NCBI GenBank assembly: GCA_022599775.1
Contig: JAHZLQ010000014.1
Span: forward strand, 30,478-94,477
Length of the DNA stretch: 64,000 nt
Origin: Gammaproteobacteria bacterium
Lineage (GTDB): Bacteria > Pseudomonadota > Gammaproteobacteria > Nevskiales > Nevskiaceae
Direction of reading: 5' to 3'
Shown: positions 18,810-26,938 of the stretch, in pieces
How positions within the stretch are numbered: the first letter of the stretch is position 1
Layout: each line of letters starts with the position of its first letter
Translations under genes and position numbers: made by a program
The notes under the pieces: model-generated
Databases searched by the model: none
The model's input: the letters and a program-made list of their open reading frames with translations, nothing else
Told to the model about the DNA's origin: nothing

Positions 18810-18810
18810 C

Positions 18811-19995
18811 TCAGCCCCCGTTCGACTGGTAGTACTCCATGAGGATCTTGGCGACTTCCGGACGCGAAAATTCCGGCGGCGGCGCAAGACCGTTGCCGAG
18901 CATTTCGCGCACCTTGGTGCCGGACAGGGCGATGAAATCATCCTTGGTGTGGTCCGGGGCCTCTCGCATCATCACCACGCGGCCGAGTTTCTTGGAGAAC
19001 GCGGTGTTATCAGCGCGGAAGATCTCGATCTCCAGCGCACCAGCCGGAACCTTCTCGTCGAAGATGGTCTGCGCGTCGAAGGCACCGTAGTAGTCGCCGA
19101 CACCGGCGTGGTCGCGGCCGACGATGAGATAGTTGCAGCCCATGTTCTGGCGGAACACGGCATGCAGCACCGCTTCGCGCGGGCCGGCATAGAGCATGTC
19201 GAAACCGTAGCCGGTGATCATCACCGTGTTTTCCGGGAAGTAGTTCTCGACCATGGTGCGGATGCAGGCATCGCGCACATTGGCCGGGATGTCGCCCTTC
19301 TTGAGCTTGCCGAGCAGCATGTGGATGACGATACCGTCCGCCTCCAGACGCTCCTGCGCCATACGGCAAAGTTCTTCATGCGCGCGATGCATCGGGTTGC
19401 GGGTCTGGAAGGCCACGACCTTGTTCCAGCCGCGCTTGGCGATTTCCTCTCGAATCTCCACGGCGGTACGGAAGGTACCGGGGAAATCCTTGGCGAAGTA
19501 GCTGTAGCTCAGCACCTGGATCGGCCCGGACAGCAGGGTATTGCCCTGGCCAAGGAAGGTCTGCACACCGGGATGGCTTTCGTCGAGATTGCCGAAGATC
19601 TCCAGCGCCATCTCGCGCAGTTCTTCGTCGCTCACGGTTTCGACTGCCTGCACGTCCATGATCGCCAGCACCGGATTGCCCTCGACATTGGGATCGCGCA
19701 GCGCCAGCTTGCCCGGTTTCACGCCGGCTTCCTGGGTGAGGTTGACGATCGGAACCGGCCAGAACAGGCCGTCGGTCGTCTTGAGATTCTGGGCGACCGA
19801 CAGCGCGTCCGCCTTGTTCATGTAGCCGGTGAGCGGGTTGAAGTAGCCACCGCCCATCATCACCGCGTTGGCGGCGGCGGCGGAGCTGACGAGCAGGCTG
19901 GGCAGGGATTCGGCTTCGGCGAGCAGCGCGGCGCGCTGCGCATCGTCCGCGACGTACAGCGGATTGAGGGTTTCGGAACCGTGGGGTTTGATCAT
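18811..19995 (-). CDS. sat: Sulfate adenylyltransferase (ATP sulfurylase)
   Basis: 394-aa homo-oligomeric ATP sulfurylase; converts ATP and sulfate to adenosine 5'-phosphosulfate (APS) and pyrophosphate. Seen: Q-T-R-N-P-M-H-R-A-H (197-206), the ATP/sulfate-binding signature, and G-R-D-H-A-G-V-G (293-300). It ends shortly after the catalytic and C-terminal lobes, with no fused APS kinase. It lies 45 bases after cysC in the same direction and one base before the DHH gene. No CysD/CysN type sulfurylase is in the window. Confidence 0.96.
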   Translation of the reverse strand: MIKPHGSETLNPLYVADDAQRAALLAEAESLPSLLVSSAAAANAVMMGGGYFNPLTGYMNKADALSVAQNLKTTDGLFWPVPIVNLTQEAGVKPGKLALRDPNVEGNPVLAIMDVQAVETVSDEELREMALEIFGNLDESHPGVQTFLGQGNTLLSGPIQVLSYSYFAKDFPGTFRTAVEIREEIAKRGWNKVVAFQTRNPMHRAHEELCRMAQERLEADGIVIHMLLGKLKKGDIPANVRDACIRTMVENYFPENTVMITGYGFDMLYAGPREAVLHAVFRQNMGCNYLIVGRDHAGVGDYYGAFDAQTIFDEKVPAGALEIEIFRADNTAFSKKLGRVVMMREAPDHTKDDFIALSGTKVREMLGNGLAPPPEFSRPEVAKILMEYYQSNGG

Positions 19996-20040
19996 TGTCG
20001 TGTATCCGTTATCTGAAATTGGGCAGCGCGGCGCGCAGGT

Positions 20041-20658
20041 TCAAAGGGGCAGGATGCCGCGGTCCTTCAGCAGCGACAGCATCGCCTCGACTTCGTCCTC
20101 CAGCGACATTTCGTGGCTGGGAAGCACGATCTCAGGCGCGGTCGGCGCCTCGTACGGATCGTCGATACCGGTGAAATTCTTGATCTGGCCGGCACGCGCC
20201 TTCTTGTAGAGTCCCTTGGGGTCGCGCTTCTCGGCTTCCGCAAGCGGTACATCGACATAGGCTTCGATGAAATCCATCTCGCCGGCCACATGCAGTTCGC
20301 GCACGGTGTCACGGTCGGCACGATACGGGCTGACGAAGCTGGACAGCACGATCACGCCGGCATCCACGAACAGCTTGGCGATCTCGCCGATGCGACGGAT
20401 GTTCTCGGCGCGATCCTCGGCGGAGAAGCCCAAGTTCTTGTTGATGCCCAGACGCACATTGTCACCGTCCAGGCGGTACACCAGCCGGCCCTGCGCATGC
20501 AGCGCCTTTTCCAGCGCCACGGCCACAGTGCTCTTGCCGGAGCCGGACAGGCCGGTAAACCAGATGGTCGCGCCCTTCTGGCCCAGCAGCTTGTTACGGT
20601 CGGCACGGGTGACTTCACCTTCGTGCCAGAAAACGTTGGTTGCCTTTTGTTCGGTCAT
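20041..20658 (-). CDS. cysC: Adenylylsulfate kinase
   Basis: 205 aa. Phosphorylates APS at the 3' position to give PAPS for sulfate assimilation or sulfation. Seen: P-loop G-L-S-G-S-G-K-S-T (36-44), L-D-G-D-N-V-R (DGDN motif), F-V-S-P-Y-R-A-D-R and F-I-E-A-Y-V-D-V-P-L. The ATG at 20658 is preferred over an upstream start at 20700, which would add 14 residues outside the family. First gene of the sulfate-activation operon, divergent from a LysR gene across an AT-rich spacer. Confidence 0.95.
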   Translation of the reverse strand: MTEQKATNVFWHEGEVTRADRNKLLGQKGATIWFTGLSGSGKSTVAVALEKALHAQGRLVYRLDGDNVRLGINKNLGFSAEDRAENIRRIGEIAKLFVDAGVIVLSSFVSPYRADRDTVRELHVAGEMDFIEAYVDVPLAEAEKRDPKGLYKKARAGQIKNFTGIDDPYEAPTAPEIVLPSHEMSLEDEVEAMLSLLKDRGILPL

Positions 20659-20747
20659 CGCCCTTCCATACCTTGTGCAGTGAGGATCGCCTAGCGCCAC
20701 CGGATCACCGGCGACAAGCGGAACCGGATTCTAGGCTTCGCAGACCC

Positions 20748-20785
20748 ATAAGAAAAATATATTATTAAGATAACTGCGTTCTTAT
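20748..20785. promoter_or_regulatory. AT-rich divergent promoter with inverted repeat
   Basis: ATAAGAA (20748-20754) and TTCTTAT (20779-20785) form a 7-bp inverted repeat with a 24-base spacer, within an island of AT-rich DNA between cysC and the LysR gene. Inside it TTATTAAGATAA is itself a partial dyad. Position and symmetry fit LysR-type binding plus a promoter; no site has been matched to a known regulator. Confidence 0.45.
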
Positions 20786-20820
20786 TTATATATGTCTAAT
20801 TTCTGGCGACACACTGCAGC

Positions 20821-21702
20821 ATGAATCTCAATCATCTGGCGATCTTCAGGGCGGTGGCCGCCAATGGCAGTGTGTCCGCCGGCGCGCGACAGCTGCACAT
20901 CAGCCAGTCCGCGGTGTCCAAACAGCTCGGCGAATTCGAGCAGACCTTGGGCATGGTGCTGTTCGACCGCATGCCACGCGGCATGCGCATGACCGAGGCC
21001 GGACGCCTGCTGTTGGGTTATGCCAACCGCCTGTTCACGATCGAGGCGGAGGCCGAACACGCGCTCGGGGATCTGCAGCAGCTGGCGCGCGGCCGTATCG
21101 CGATCGGCGCCAGCCGGACCATCGGCGCCTACCTGCTGCCGCGCGTACTCGCCGAATTCAGGCGCCGCTATCCGGATGTGGACTTGTCGCTGACGGTGGA
21201 GGCCACCGACAGCATCGAAAGCAAACTCCTCGCCGGCGAGATCGACATCGGTTTTGCCGAGGGCACCATCAGCCGCGATCTGCTCTATTACACCGAGTTC
21301 GCCGAGGACGAACTGGTGCTGATCGCGGCGCCCGGCCACCCGGTTATGGCACGTGCGCCCCTGCCCGTGTCCGCGCTGGTGGACTATCCGCTGCTGATGC
21401 ACGAAGTGGGCTCCGGTACGCGCGCCGTCACCGAACAGGCCCTGGCCAGCCGACGCATCGAGGTTCGTCCGGCGATGACGCTGGCGAGTACCGAGGCGCT
21501 GAAGCAGACCGTGGCCACCGGCATCGGCCTGGCCATCCTCTCGGCGCAGGCGATCCGTACCGAACTGGAGGCGCGCAGCCTGGCCGTGGTGCCGATCAAG
21601 GGCTTGCGCCTGCGCCGCCCGCTGTATCGCGTGGAGCTGCGAAACGCCTGGCCGAGTCCGGCGCTCGAAGCCTTTCTGGGCTTGATGCACGAGCTGGGCT
21701 GA
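20821..21702 (+). CDS. LysR-family transcriptional regulator
   Basis: 293 aa. The N-terminal winged helix-turn-helix is canonical (L-A-I-F-R-A-V-A; S-Q-S-A-V-S-K-Q-L; L-F-D-R-M). Residues ~90-290 form the substrate-binding effector domain (G-A-Y-L-L-P; L-A-G-E-I-D-I-G). It is divergent from cysC, with its start 162 bases from the cysC start, so it probably controls the sulfate-activation genes. It resembles CbbR/CysL-like regulators at least as much as CysB. The effector is unknown. Confidence 0.9.
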   Translation: MNLNHLAIFRAVAANGSVSAGARQLHISQSAVSKQLGEFEQTLGMVLFDRMPRGMRMTEAGRLLLGYANRLFTIEAEAEHALGDLQQLARGRIAIGASRTIGAYLLPRVLAEFRRRYPDVDLSLTVEATDSIESKLLAGEIDIGFAEGTISRDLLYYTEFAEDELVLIAAPGHPVMARAPLPVSALVDYPLLMHEVGSGTRAVTEQALASRRIEVRPAMTLASTEALKQTVATGIGLAILSAQAIRTELEARSLAVVPIKGLRLRRPLYRVELRNAWPSPALEAFLGLMHELG

Positions 21703-21806
21703 GGATCCCGTCTATACTCCCGAATCGACACCCCATCATCGCTACTTCATCCCGTGAAACGCAGCGCCCGCGAGCCCAGATTCCGCCCGGCCGTCCGCGC
21801 CGGGCT

Positions 21807-21968
21807 AGTGTCGTGAGTCGGAAGTTCCTTGATGAAATCGGCGAGGATTTTTCGTGGCTGGCAAGGCGCGCCGACGAGGCATAGCGGCCACTATGGCGAG
21901 GAGGCGCAACGTAGCCAGACGCGAAAAAGACCGTCGATTTCGCATGCGAATTTCCGACTCACGACACT
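21807..21968. mobile_element. 162-bp palindromic MITE-like element
   Basis: Perfect 17-bp terminal inverted repeats agtgtcgtgagtcggaa (21807-21823) and its complement (21952-21968). The interior is an imperfect palindrome throughout, centred exactly at 21887/21888 (atagcggccactat). It contains no transposase. A CT dinucleotide at both edges (21805-21806 and 21967-21968) may be a 2-bp target duplication. It is inserted in the signal-peptide region of the DUF3224 gene. The length is a multiple of three. Confidence 0.8.
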
Positions 21969-22410
21969 CGTGCTGGGCATGCTCACCTTCAGCGGCGCCA
22001 CAGCCGCCCAGGAGTCACCGATGCAACACCAGATTACCGGCACATTCGACGTGAGGATGAGCCCGCAAAGCGACGACGGCGGAGCCGCGGCGATCGCTCG
22101 CATGGTGCTGGACAAGCAGTTTCACGGTGCGCTCGACGCGCACAGTGACGGCCAGATGCTCGCCTACAGCACCGAGACTCCGGGCTCCGCAGGCTATGTG
22201 GCGATCGAGAAAGTCACCGGCACACTGGAGGGTCGCAACGGCAGCTTCGCGCTACAGCACAGCGGCATCATGAATCGCGGCCAGCCGCGGCTGAGCCTGC
22301 AGGTCATTCCCGACTCCGGCACCAGTGAACTGAGCGGCCTCAGCGGCACCATGAACATTCGCATCGAGGACGGTCAGCACTACTACGATTTCGGGTATTC
22401 ACTGCCCTGA
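21832..22410 (+). CDS. DUF3224-like exported protein, 5' end altered by inserted element
   Basis: 192 aa as now readable. The C-terminal ~125 residues, starting M-Q-H-Q-I-T-G-T-F-D-V, form a small beta-barrel like DUF3224 proteins; function unknown. Before the insertion the gene appears to have started at GTG 21754: removing 21807-21968 joins M-K-R-S-A-R-E-P-R-F-R-P... to L-V-L-G-M-L-T-F-S-G-A-T-A-A, a good Sec signal peptide. In the present sequence that frame meets TGA at 21814 inside the element. The same frame reopens at ATG 21832, inside the element, preceded by GGAAG, and runs through to the mature protein. The gene may thus survive with a longer basic N-terminus, or be silenced. Confidence 0.6.
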   Translation: MKSARIFRGWQGAPTRHSGHYGEEAQRSQTRKRPSISHANFRLTTLVLGMLTFSGATAAQESPMQHQITGTFDVRMSPQSDDGGAAAIARMVLDKQFHGALDAHSDGQMLAYSTETPGSAGYVAIEKVTGTLEGRNGSFALQHSGIMNRGQPRLSLQVIPDSGTSELSGLSGTMNIRIEDGQHYYDFGYSLP

Positions 22411-22483
22411 GTCTTATGGGGCCTAAGTAGTGCGTCCATGAGACAACTGCGGATGTAGCGCGTGAGCCGAGCGGGTGAGCGGC

Positions 22484-22605
22484 CCCCTTCTCCCTTCGGG
22501 AGAAGGGCTGGGGATGAAGGCGCTCTTCGCCCTGTGGCCTAGCGCGGAGCCTTGAAAAGCGCCCTCACCCCGGCCCTCTCCCAGAGGGAGAGGGAGAAAA
22601 TCGTT
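22484..22605. repeat. REP-like palindromic doublet in inverted orientation
   Basis: Two related hairpin units face each other. The first has a 10-bp stem with a 3-base loop at 22485-22507; the second has a 9-bp stem with a 3-base loop at 22574-22594. Their flanks (ctggggatgaaggcgctctt versus the complement of gcgccctcaccccggccc) are also related, so the whole stretch can fold into one large cruciform. This is the widespread C-T-C-A-C-C-C-C type extragenic repeat of gammaproteobacteria. Confidence 0.75.
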
Positions 22606-22652
22606 CTTGGCAATACCCCTAATTATCAAGTGGGTGGACTAGCAAGCCCAAG

Positions 22653-22795
22653 GGAAGCTCTGCATAACCGTCGCGACCGAAGGCAGGTCGCGTTAGGACG
22701 GAGCGCAGAAACCGGAGCATACAAGGGGAAATGTGAGGATTTCGAGCACCGCCCTAACGCGAGATGCCGAGCGCAGTAGGTTATGCAGAGCTTCC
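22653..22795. mobile_element. 143-bp MITE-like element
   Basis: Perfect 17-bp terminal inverted repeats ggaagctctgcataacc (22653-22669) and its complement (22779-22795). A second inverted pair lies inside (TCGCGTTAGGACGG on the left, complement of CCGCCCTAACGCGA on the right). No coding capacity and no clear target duplication. Its right end supplies the last base of the TAG stop codon of the neighbouring lipoprotein gene. Confidence 0.7.
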
Positions 22796-23880
22796 TAACA
22801 AGACTCGTCCTGCCAATCCAACTGGTAGTCGGCCGGCTCATCCAGATCGCCGCCGTTCCAGTGAATCACCGCGCTGCGTCGCTTGCGACTCACCGGTGGT
22901 CCTTCGCAAGCGTCCTCGACGACGCGTCCGAAGCGCTGCAGAACCTGCACCGTCTCGGGATCGATCCGCAGCAGACTGGCGGCACCGGTGCTGACGCCCA
23001 TCTGGTAGGCATCGGCCCGTAGCAGCAATTCCTGGCGCCCATCTCCGTCCACATCCGGCGCGGCAACGATGAAGTGGCCATCCTCCCCCTGCAGCCGGTA
23101 GCGGGCCTGCAAGCGGTCGCCGACATAACGCAGCAATTCCGCCGGCTGTTCGCCCTGCACGTTGTGCGCGGCGCGCGGACCGCCCGCTTGCAGCAGTAGC
23201 AGGGTTTCGTCGACACCGGCCTGGGTGAAGCTGCCGCGCACGCCGGAGGTGATCGTCGCGTCCCGCCGGTGCCCCAGCACGCTGTCGATCACGTGTGCCT
23301 GGTCGATGTCCTCGGGAACATCCAGCGCCTGGGGCGCGGTTCCGAAGTCGATGACGCGGCCAGCCGCAGATTCGGGCGACCGCCCAAGAAGCGGACTGTA
23401 GCGGCCATTGCGATAGCGATAGTGACGCTCGGCTCCCGGCCCGCTGGCGATCAGTTCCAGGAAGCTGGAGGACGTGCCCGCGTGCAAGCGAACATCTTCG
23501 GCCCGCGTTTCGAAAATTCTGGGGGGGCCGTCGTCGTCTCCCGGCGCGGTAGCGAGAAATCCCCACCACGGCGTGGCTCCGGTGTTGCGCAGGCAGGCAT
23601 CCCGACCGGCCACCAACCAGTCGGGCGTGCCGTCCTGATTGAAATCGACGCGCCGCACTTCGAGTTCGAGTGCATCCAGCCGTATTTCACCCGAGGCCTC
23701 GTCGGTCGCACAGGCGAGCACCTGCTCGTCGACCGACAGACCATCGCGTATCGATGACGGCAGGCCCGGCTTCGAGGGCGCCGGCGCGGGCTCGGCGGCA
23801 TCGCAGGCATTCAGGCCGACGAGCAGCGTGCCACCAAGGACGATCAAGCCTGCGGTCCGCTTGCGCCCCTCAGCAAGCAT
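22795..23880 (-). CDS. Predicted lipoprotein with VCBS/FG-GAP-like motifs
   Basis: 361 aa. N-terminal lipoprotein signal with lipobox L-N-A-C. Two Asp-rich loops, D-F-N-Q-D-G-T-P-D (~79-87) and D-V-D-G-D-G-R-Q-E (~274-282), resemble calcium-binding FG-GAP/VCBS repeats. No enzymatic motif seen. The stop codon is completed by the terminal base of a MITE-like element, so the original C-terminus may have been longer. It lies 14 bases downstream of the LysM protein gene and is probably co-transcribed with it. Confidence 0.7.
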   Translation of the reverse strand: MLAEGRKRTAGLIVLGGTLLVGLNACDAAEPAPAPSKPGLPSSIRDGLSVDEQVLACATDEASGEIRLDALELEVRRVDFNQDGTPDWLVAGRDACLRNTGATPWWGFLATAPGDDDGPPRIFETRAEDVRLHAGTSSSFLELIASGPGAERHYRYRNGRYSPLLGRSPESAAGRVIDFGTAPQALDVPEDIDQAHVIDSVLGHRRDATITSGVRGSFTQAGVDETLLLLQAGGPRAAHNVQGEQPAELLRYVGDRLQARYRLQGEDGHFIVAAPDVDGDGRQELLLRADAYQMGVSTGAASLLRIDPETVQVLQRFGRVVEDACEGPPVSRKRRSAVIHWNGGDLDEPADYQLDWQDESC

Positions 23881-23894
23881 GCGGGATCGCAGCC

Positions 23895-25631
23895 TCAGTG
23901 GGCCGCTCCGTCGAAGCGACCATCCAGCAGGTCACCGACCCATCGATCGATGGTCGCGGAGGAGGCTTCGATATGCACGTGCTCGCCGGTCGAATGCCCG
24001 GTCGTGCCCTGGATTCCAACGGCATCACCGTAGTTCACCCGAACTCCGGCGGACACGTCCACGCGCGTCATGTGGAACAGATAGACCAGCCCGCCATCGT
24101 CGCCGCGCAGCACCACGGCGTTGCCGGCCGTGCCCATCGGGCCGGCACTGACCACCTCCCCGCTGACCGGTGCCGGGATGGTCTGCGTGTTGTGGGCCTG
24201 GCCGGCATGCGCGATCGTGACGTCGCGCACTTCCAGCGTCTGCCCTTCGCGCACCTGGGTCTGATAGTCGTGATGCGGTCGCAACTGGCTCGCACTGGTG
24301 ATGCGAACGGTGCCCCCGCCGGTGGAATAGACGGTGTAAGGATCGTATTCGGGCGCGGCGCTCGGTGCGTTCGGTGCTGGCGCCGCATCGGCGGCGAACA
24401 GTGCGCGGCCGGTCGCGTCATCCAGCAGCCCGGTCGCGTTCAGACCATTGGCCTGCTGAAAATCGCTGATCGCCGCGGCGGTGTCGGGGCCGAACTGGCC
24501 ATCCACAAAACCGGCGCCGTGACCGTAGCCGCGGTCCATCAATTGCTGCTGCACGGCGCTGACGCCGCCGTACAGCCGCGAAGCCACCGCCGAGGTCGCC
24601 TCACCGGAGGTGATCCGGCCATCGCTGTTGAAGTCCAGACCGCTGTTCTGGGTGTAGGCCGCGGTGCCCTGCGAAAACAGCACCGCCTCGGGATCCGGAC
24701 GCGCCGTGCCGGACAGCACCGAGGTGTAGACGCCTTCGAGGGAACCGAGCTGCCCCTCATATTGCCGGAAGTACTGCTCGACTACGGACAGTTGCTGTGT
24801 GGCCGTCATGCCTTTCAATTCGGCCACGCTGGTGCCCAGACCGCGAGCGGTGCTCGGCAGGAACTGGATCAGTCCGGTGGCGTCGCTGACCGGATTCTGT
24901 ACGCTGGGCGAGAAGCTGCCGCCGGTCTCGAAGCTCATCACCGCCATCAGGTATTCCGGGCGCGTATCCAGACGTTGCGCCATGGCCTCGACTTCAGCGA
25001 TGAATTCCGGGGTGACATTGGCATTGCCGGCGACGCCGGCGATCTGTTCGTAGTTGAACTCGCCGGCGCCAGGCGGTGCGTTCGGCGTACCGGTTTCCGG
25101 CGCCGGTACGGTGGGACCGTTCGGCGGCGCGGCGCTCGAACCCGGGACCACCAGCGTATCGCCGGGATAGATCAGATCCGGATTGGCGATGCCGTTGGCC
25201 GCGGCGATGGCAGCGGCCGAGCTGCCACGTTGGGCTGCGATCCCGGACAAGGTGTCACCGGGTTGAACGATATAGGTGGAGGCTGCGCCGCCGGACGGGC
25301 GATCACCCGCATCGAGGGGCACATTGATCCGGTCATCGGGGTAGATCAGGTCCGGATTGCTGATCTGCGGATTGGCGGCAGTGAGATCGGACACACCAAT
25401 TCCGTACTGCTGCGCGATCCCGGAAAGCGTCTCGCCCAGGCGCACCACGTGGGTCAGCTCGGCATTGGCCAGCTGTTCGCCGCCATCGAGATTGATCCGT
25501 TGCCCGACGAGGATTCGATCGGGGTCATCAATCTGCGGATTCGCAGCCAGCAGCGCGTCGACGCTGCTGCCGCTGCGGCTGGCGATGCCGGACAGTGTGT
25601 CGCCGGACTGAACCTCGTAGCTGCTGGTCAT
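23895..25631 (-). CDS. LysM / lytic transglycosylase-like / peptidoglycan-binding / M23-like protein
   Basis: 578 aa with an unusual domain chain. Three LysM modules (~4-48, 60-105, 119-163); a transglycosylase-like domain (~195-330) with E235 in S-F-E-T-G-G and T-G-L-I-Q-F-L-P; an EF-hand-like D-F-N-S-D-G-R-I-T-S-G-E (333-344); a peptidoglycan-binding domain (~355-412, with D-G-Q-F-G-P-D-T-A); and a LytM/M23-like domain (~440-560) with H-S-T-G-E-H-V-H (H551-x-H553). There is no signal peptide; the protein begins directly with LysM. It probably cleaves glycan strands and/or peptide crosslinks. Export by a phage-like or type VI route, or action after lysis, is possible; this is inference. Confidence 0.8.
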   Translation of the reverse strand: MTSSYEVQSGDTLSGIASRSGSSVDALLAANPQIDDPDRILVGQRINLDGGEQLANAELTHVVRLGETLSGIAQQYGIGVSDLTAANPQISNPDLIYPDDRINVPLDAGDRPSGGAASTYIVQPGDTLSGIAAQRGSSAAAIAAANGIANPDLIYPGDTLVVPGSSAAPPNGPTVPAPETGTPNAPPGAGEFNYEQIAGVAGNANVTPEFIAEVEAMAQRLDTRPEYLMAVMSFETGGSFSPSVQNPVSDATGLIQFLPSTARGLGTSVAELKGMTATQQLSVVEQYFRQYEGQLGSLEGVYTSVLSGTARPDPEAVLFSQGTAAYTQNSGLDFNSDGRITSGEATSAVASRLYGGVSAVQQQLMDRGYGHGAGFVDGQFGPDTAAAISDFQQANGLNATGLLDDATGRALFAADAAPAPNAPSAAPEYDPYTVYSTGGGTVRITSASQLRPHHDYQTQVREGQTLEVRDVTIAHAGQAHNTQTIPAPVSGEVVSAGPMGTAGNAVVLRGDDGGLVYLFHMTRVDVSAGVRVNYGDAVGIQGTTGHSTGEHVHIEASSATIDRWVGDLLDGRFDGAAH

Positions 25632-25800
25632 TCTTGCCTCCGCACGATCATCGCGGCTTTCGAAATCGACAATTTCCGATTTGCGTTGAGTATTCAGAGG
25701 TGTCGATGCGGACTCAAGCTGGGAAAAACCCTAACGGCCATGCCACGAGCGCTTCCTGCAGAATGAATCTGCTTCGGCATCGCGCCGTGCGTGATTCAGG

Positions 25801-26853
25801 TCAAAGTTCGGTGGACCGTCCAGCGAGAGCCTGCGCAAACGCCTCGGAACGATAGAACGGCTCCAGATAGCGACGCAGCATCGGCTCCAGCATCTTCTTG
25901 CGCTTGAGCGCTTTTATCGCAGGCGGTGCGTAGCGCATCGCCTCGGCCATCATCAGCGCCGGCGTGATCCCGAATTCGTCCAGCAGTTCGCGCAGGCTGG
26001 TATCGCCGTATTTGTCGAAAAAGCCGTCCACGCCGGCATCGATCATGGCCGAGTAGAACGGCGTCAGGCGCAGCTCGTGCCAGTACTCGTAGCCGTTGAC
26101 GAACAACTCCTCCAGGTCGAGTTCGCTGAAGTGCTCGCGGAACTCGGAGGCGCGGCGGTGCTTGAGGCGACTCCAGACATCCTGCGCCATGTTGCGCAGG
26201 GCGTCATCGTCGAGGTGATCCAGCAGGAATTCGACACTGCGCCGCGAAGTCGTCTCGATGCTCTTCGACAGGTATTTCTTGAGCCCGTCCTCGACCGAGG
26301 CTTCGAGCTTGGGCGTGGCGCGATTGACCATGGCCTTGCCGAACTTGACCATCGATCCGGCACCCGGAAAGTTGCGGGTAAAGGCGTTGTCCGACAGATA
26401 GCCCTTGATGCCATACAGCAGCAGGTCCGACGCGAAGGCGGTGTAGACCGGCCCGGCCATCAGTTCGCGCAGTATCTTCTCGCGCAAGGAACGCAGCTCC
26501 AGCACCTTGTCCACGGACTCTGCGAACCGCCGATCGGTCAGCAGATCGCCGAGCCGGGTTTTGTCATGGATCGGATGGGCATGCAGGCTGCGTGCGATTT
26601 CCCCGACCAGTTCGGGCAATCCGGCGCCGAAACGTACCTCCACGGCATAGGTGTGCGCCGTCGCCTTGATCGCTGCGGGCTTGACCATGTCCTTGACCTT
26701 GAGCCGTTCGGCATCCACCAGCAGGGTCGCGAGCTCCTGGCTCAGCCAGGTTTCCAGCGCGGCGCCGTCGATCTGCCCGATCACGAAGCGGGTATGCGCA
26801 TCCAGCAGGCGGTCAGCGATATCACTGCCTGGACTTTTCTTGCGCGTGGCCAT
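25801..26853 (-). CDS. Conserved hypothetical helical protein
   Basis: 350 aa, soluble, strongly helical and rich in charged residues, without signal peptide or Cys motif. It begins M-A-T-R-K-K-S-P-G-S-D and carries E-R-L-K-V-K-D-M-V-K, G-I-K-G-Y-L-S-D-N-A-F and F-L-L-D-H-L-D-D-D-A. The start at 26853 is chosen because GGGAG lies about ten bases upstream; the frame continues to 26922 without support. I do not recognise the family. It is separated from neighbours by short gaps and may be transcribed alone. Confidence 0.7.
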   Translation of the reverse strand: MATRKKSPGSDIADRLLDAHTRFVIGQIDGAALETWLSQELATLLVDAERLKVKDMVKPAAIKATAHTYAVEVRFGAGLPELVGEIARSLHAHPIHDKTRLGDLLTDRRFAESVDKVLELRSLREKILRELMAGPVYTAFASDLLLYGIKGYLSDNAFTRNFPGAGSMVKFGKAMVNRATPKLEASVEDGLKKYLSKSIETTSRRSVEFLLDHLDDDALRNMAQDVWSRLKHRRASEFREHFSELDLEELFVNGYEYWHELRLTPFYSAMIDAGVDGFFDKYGDTSLRELLDEFGITPALMMAEAMRYAPPAIKALKRKKMLEPMLRRYLEPFYRSEAFAQALAGRSTEL

Positions 26854-26938
26854 TGATTGCTTGCTCCCGATTGGCTGATTCCGTTCGCATGGCGTGCGTT
26901 GCGCGCCCGCCGGTCGAGGCAAGACAATAGCCGAATCC

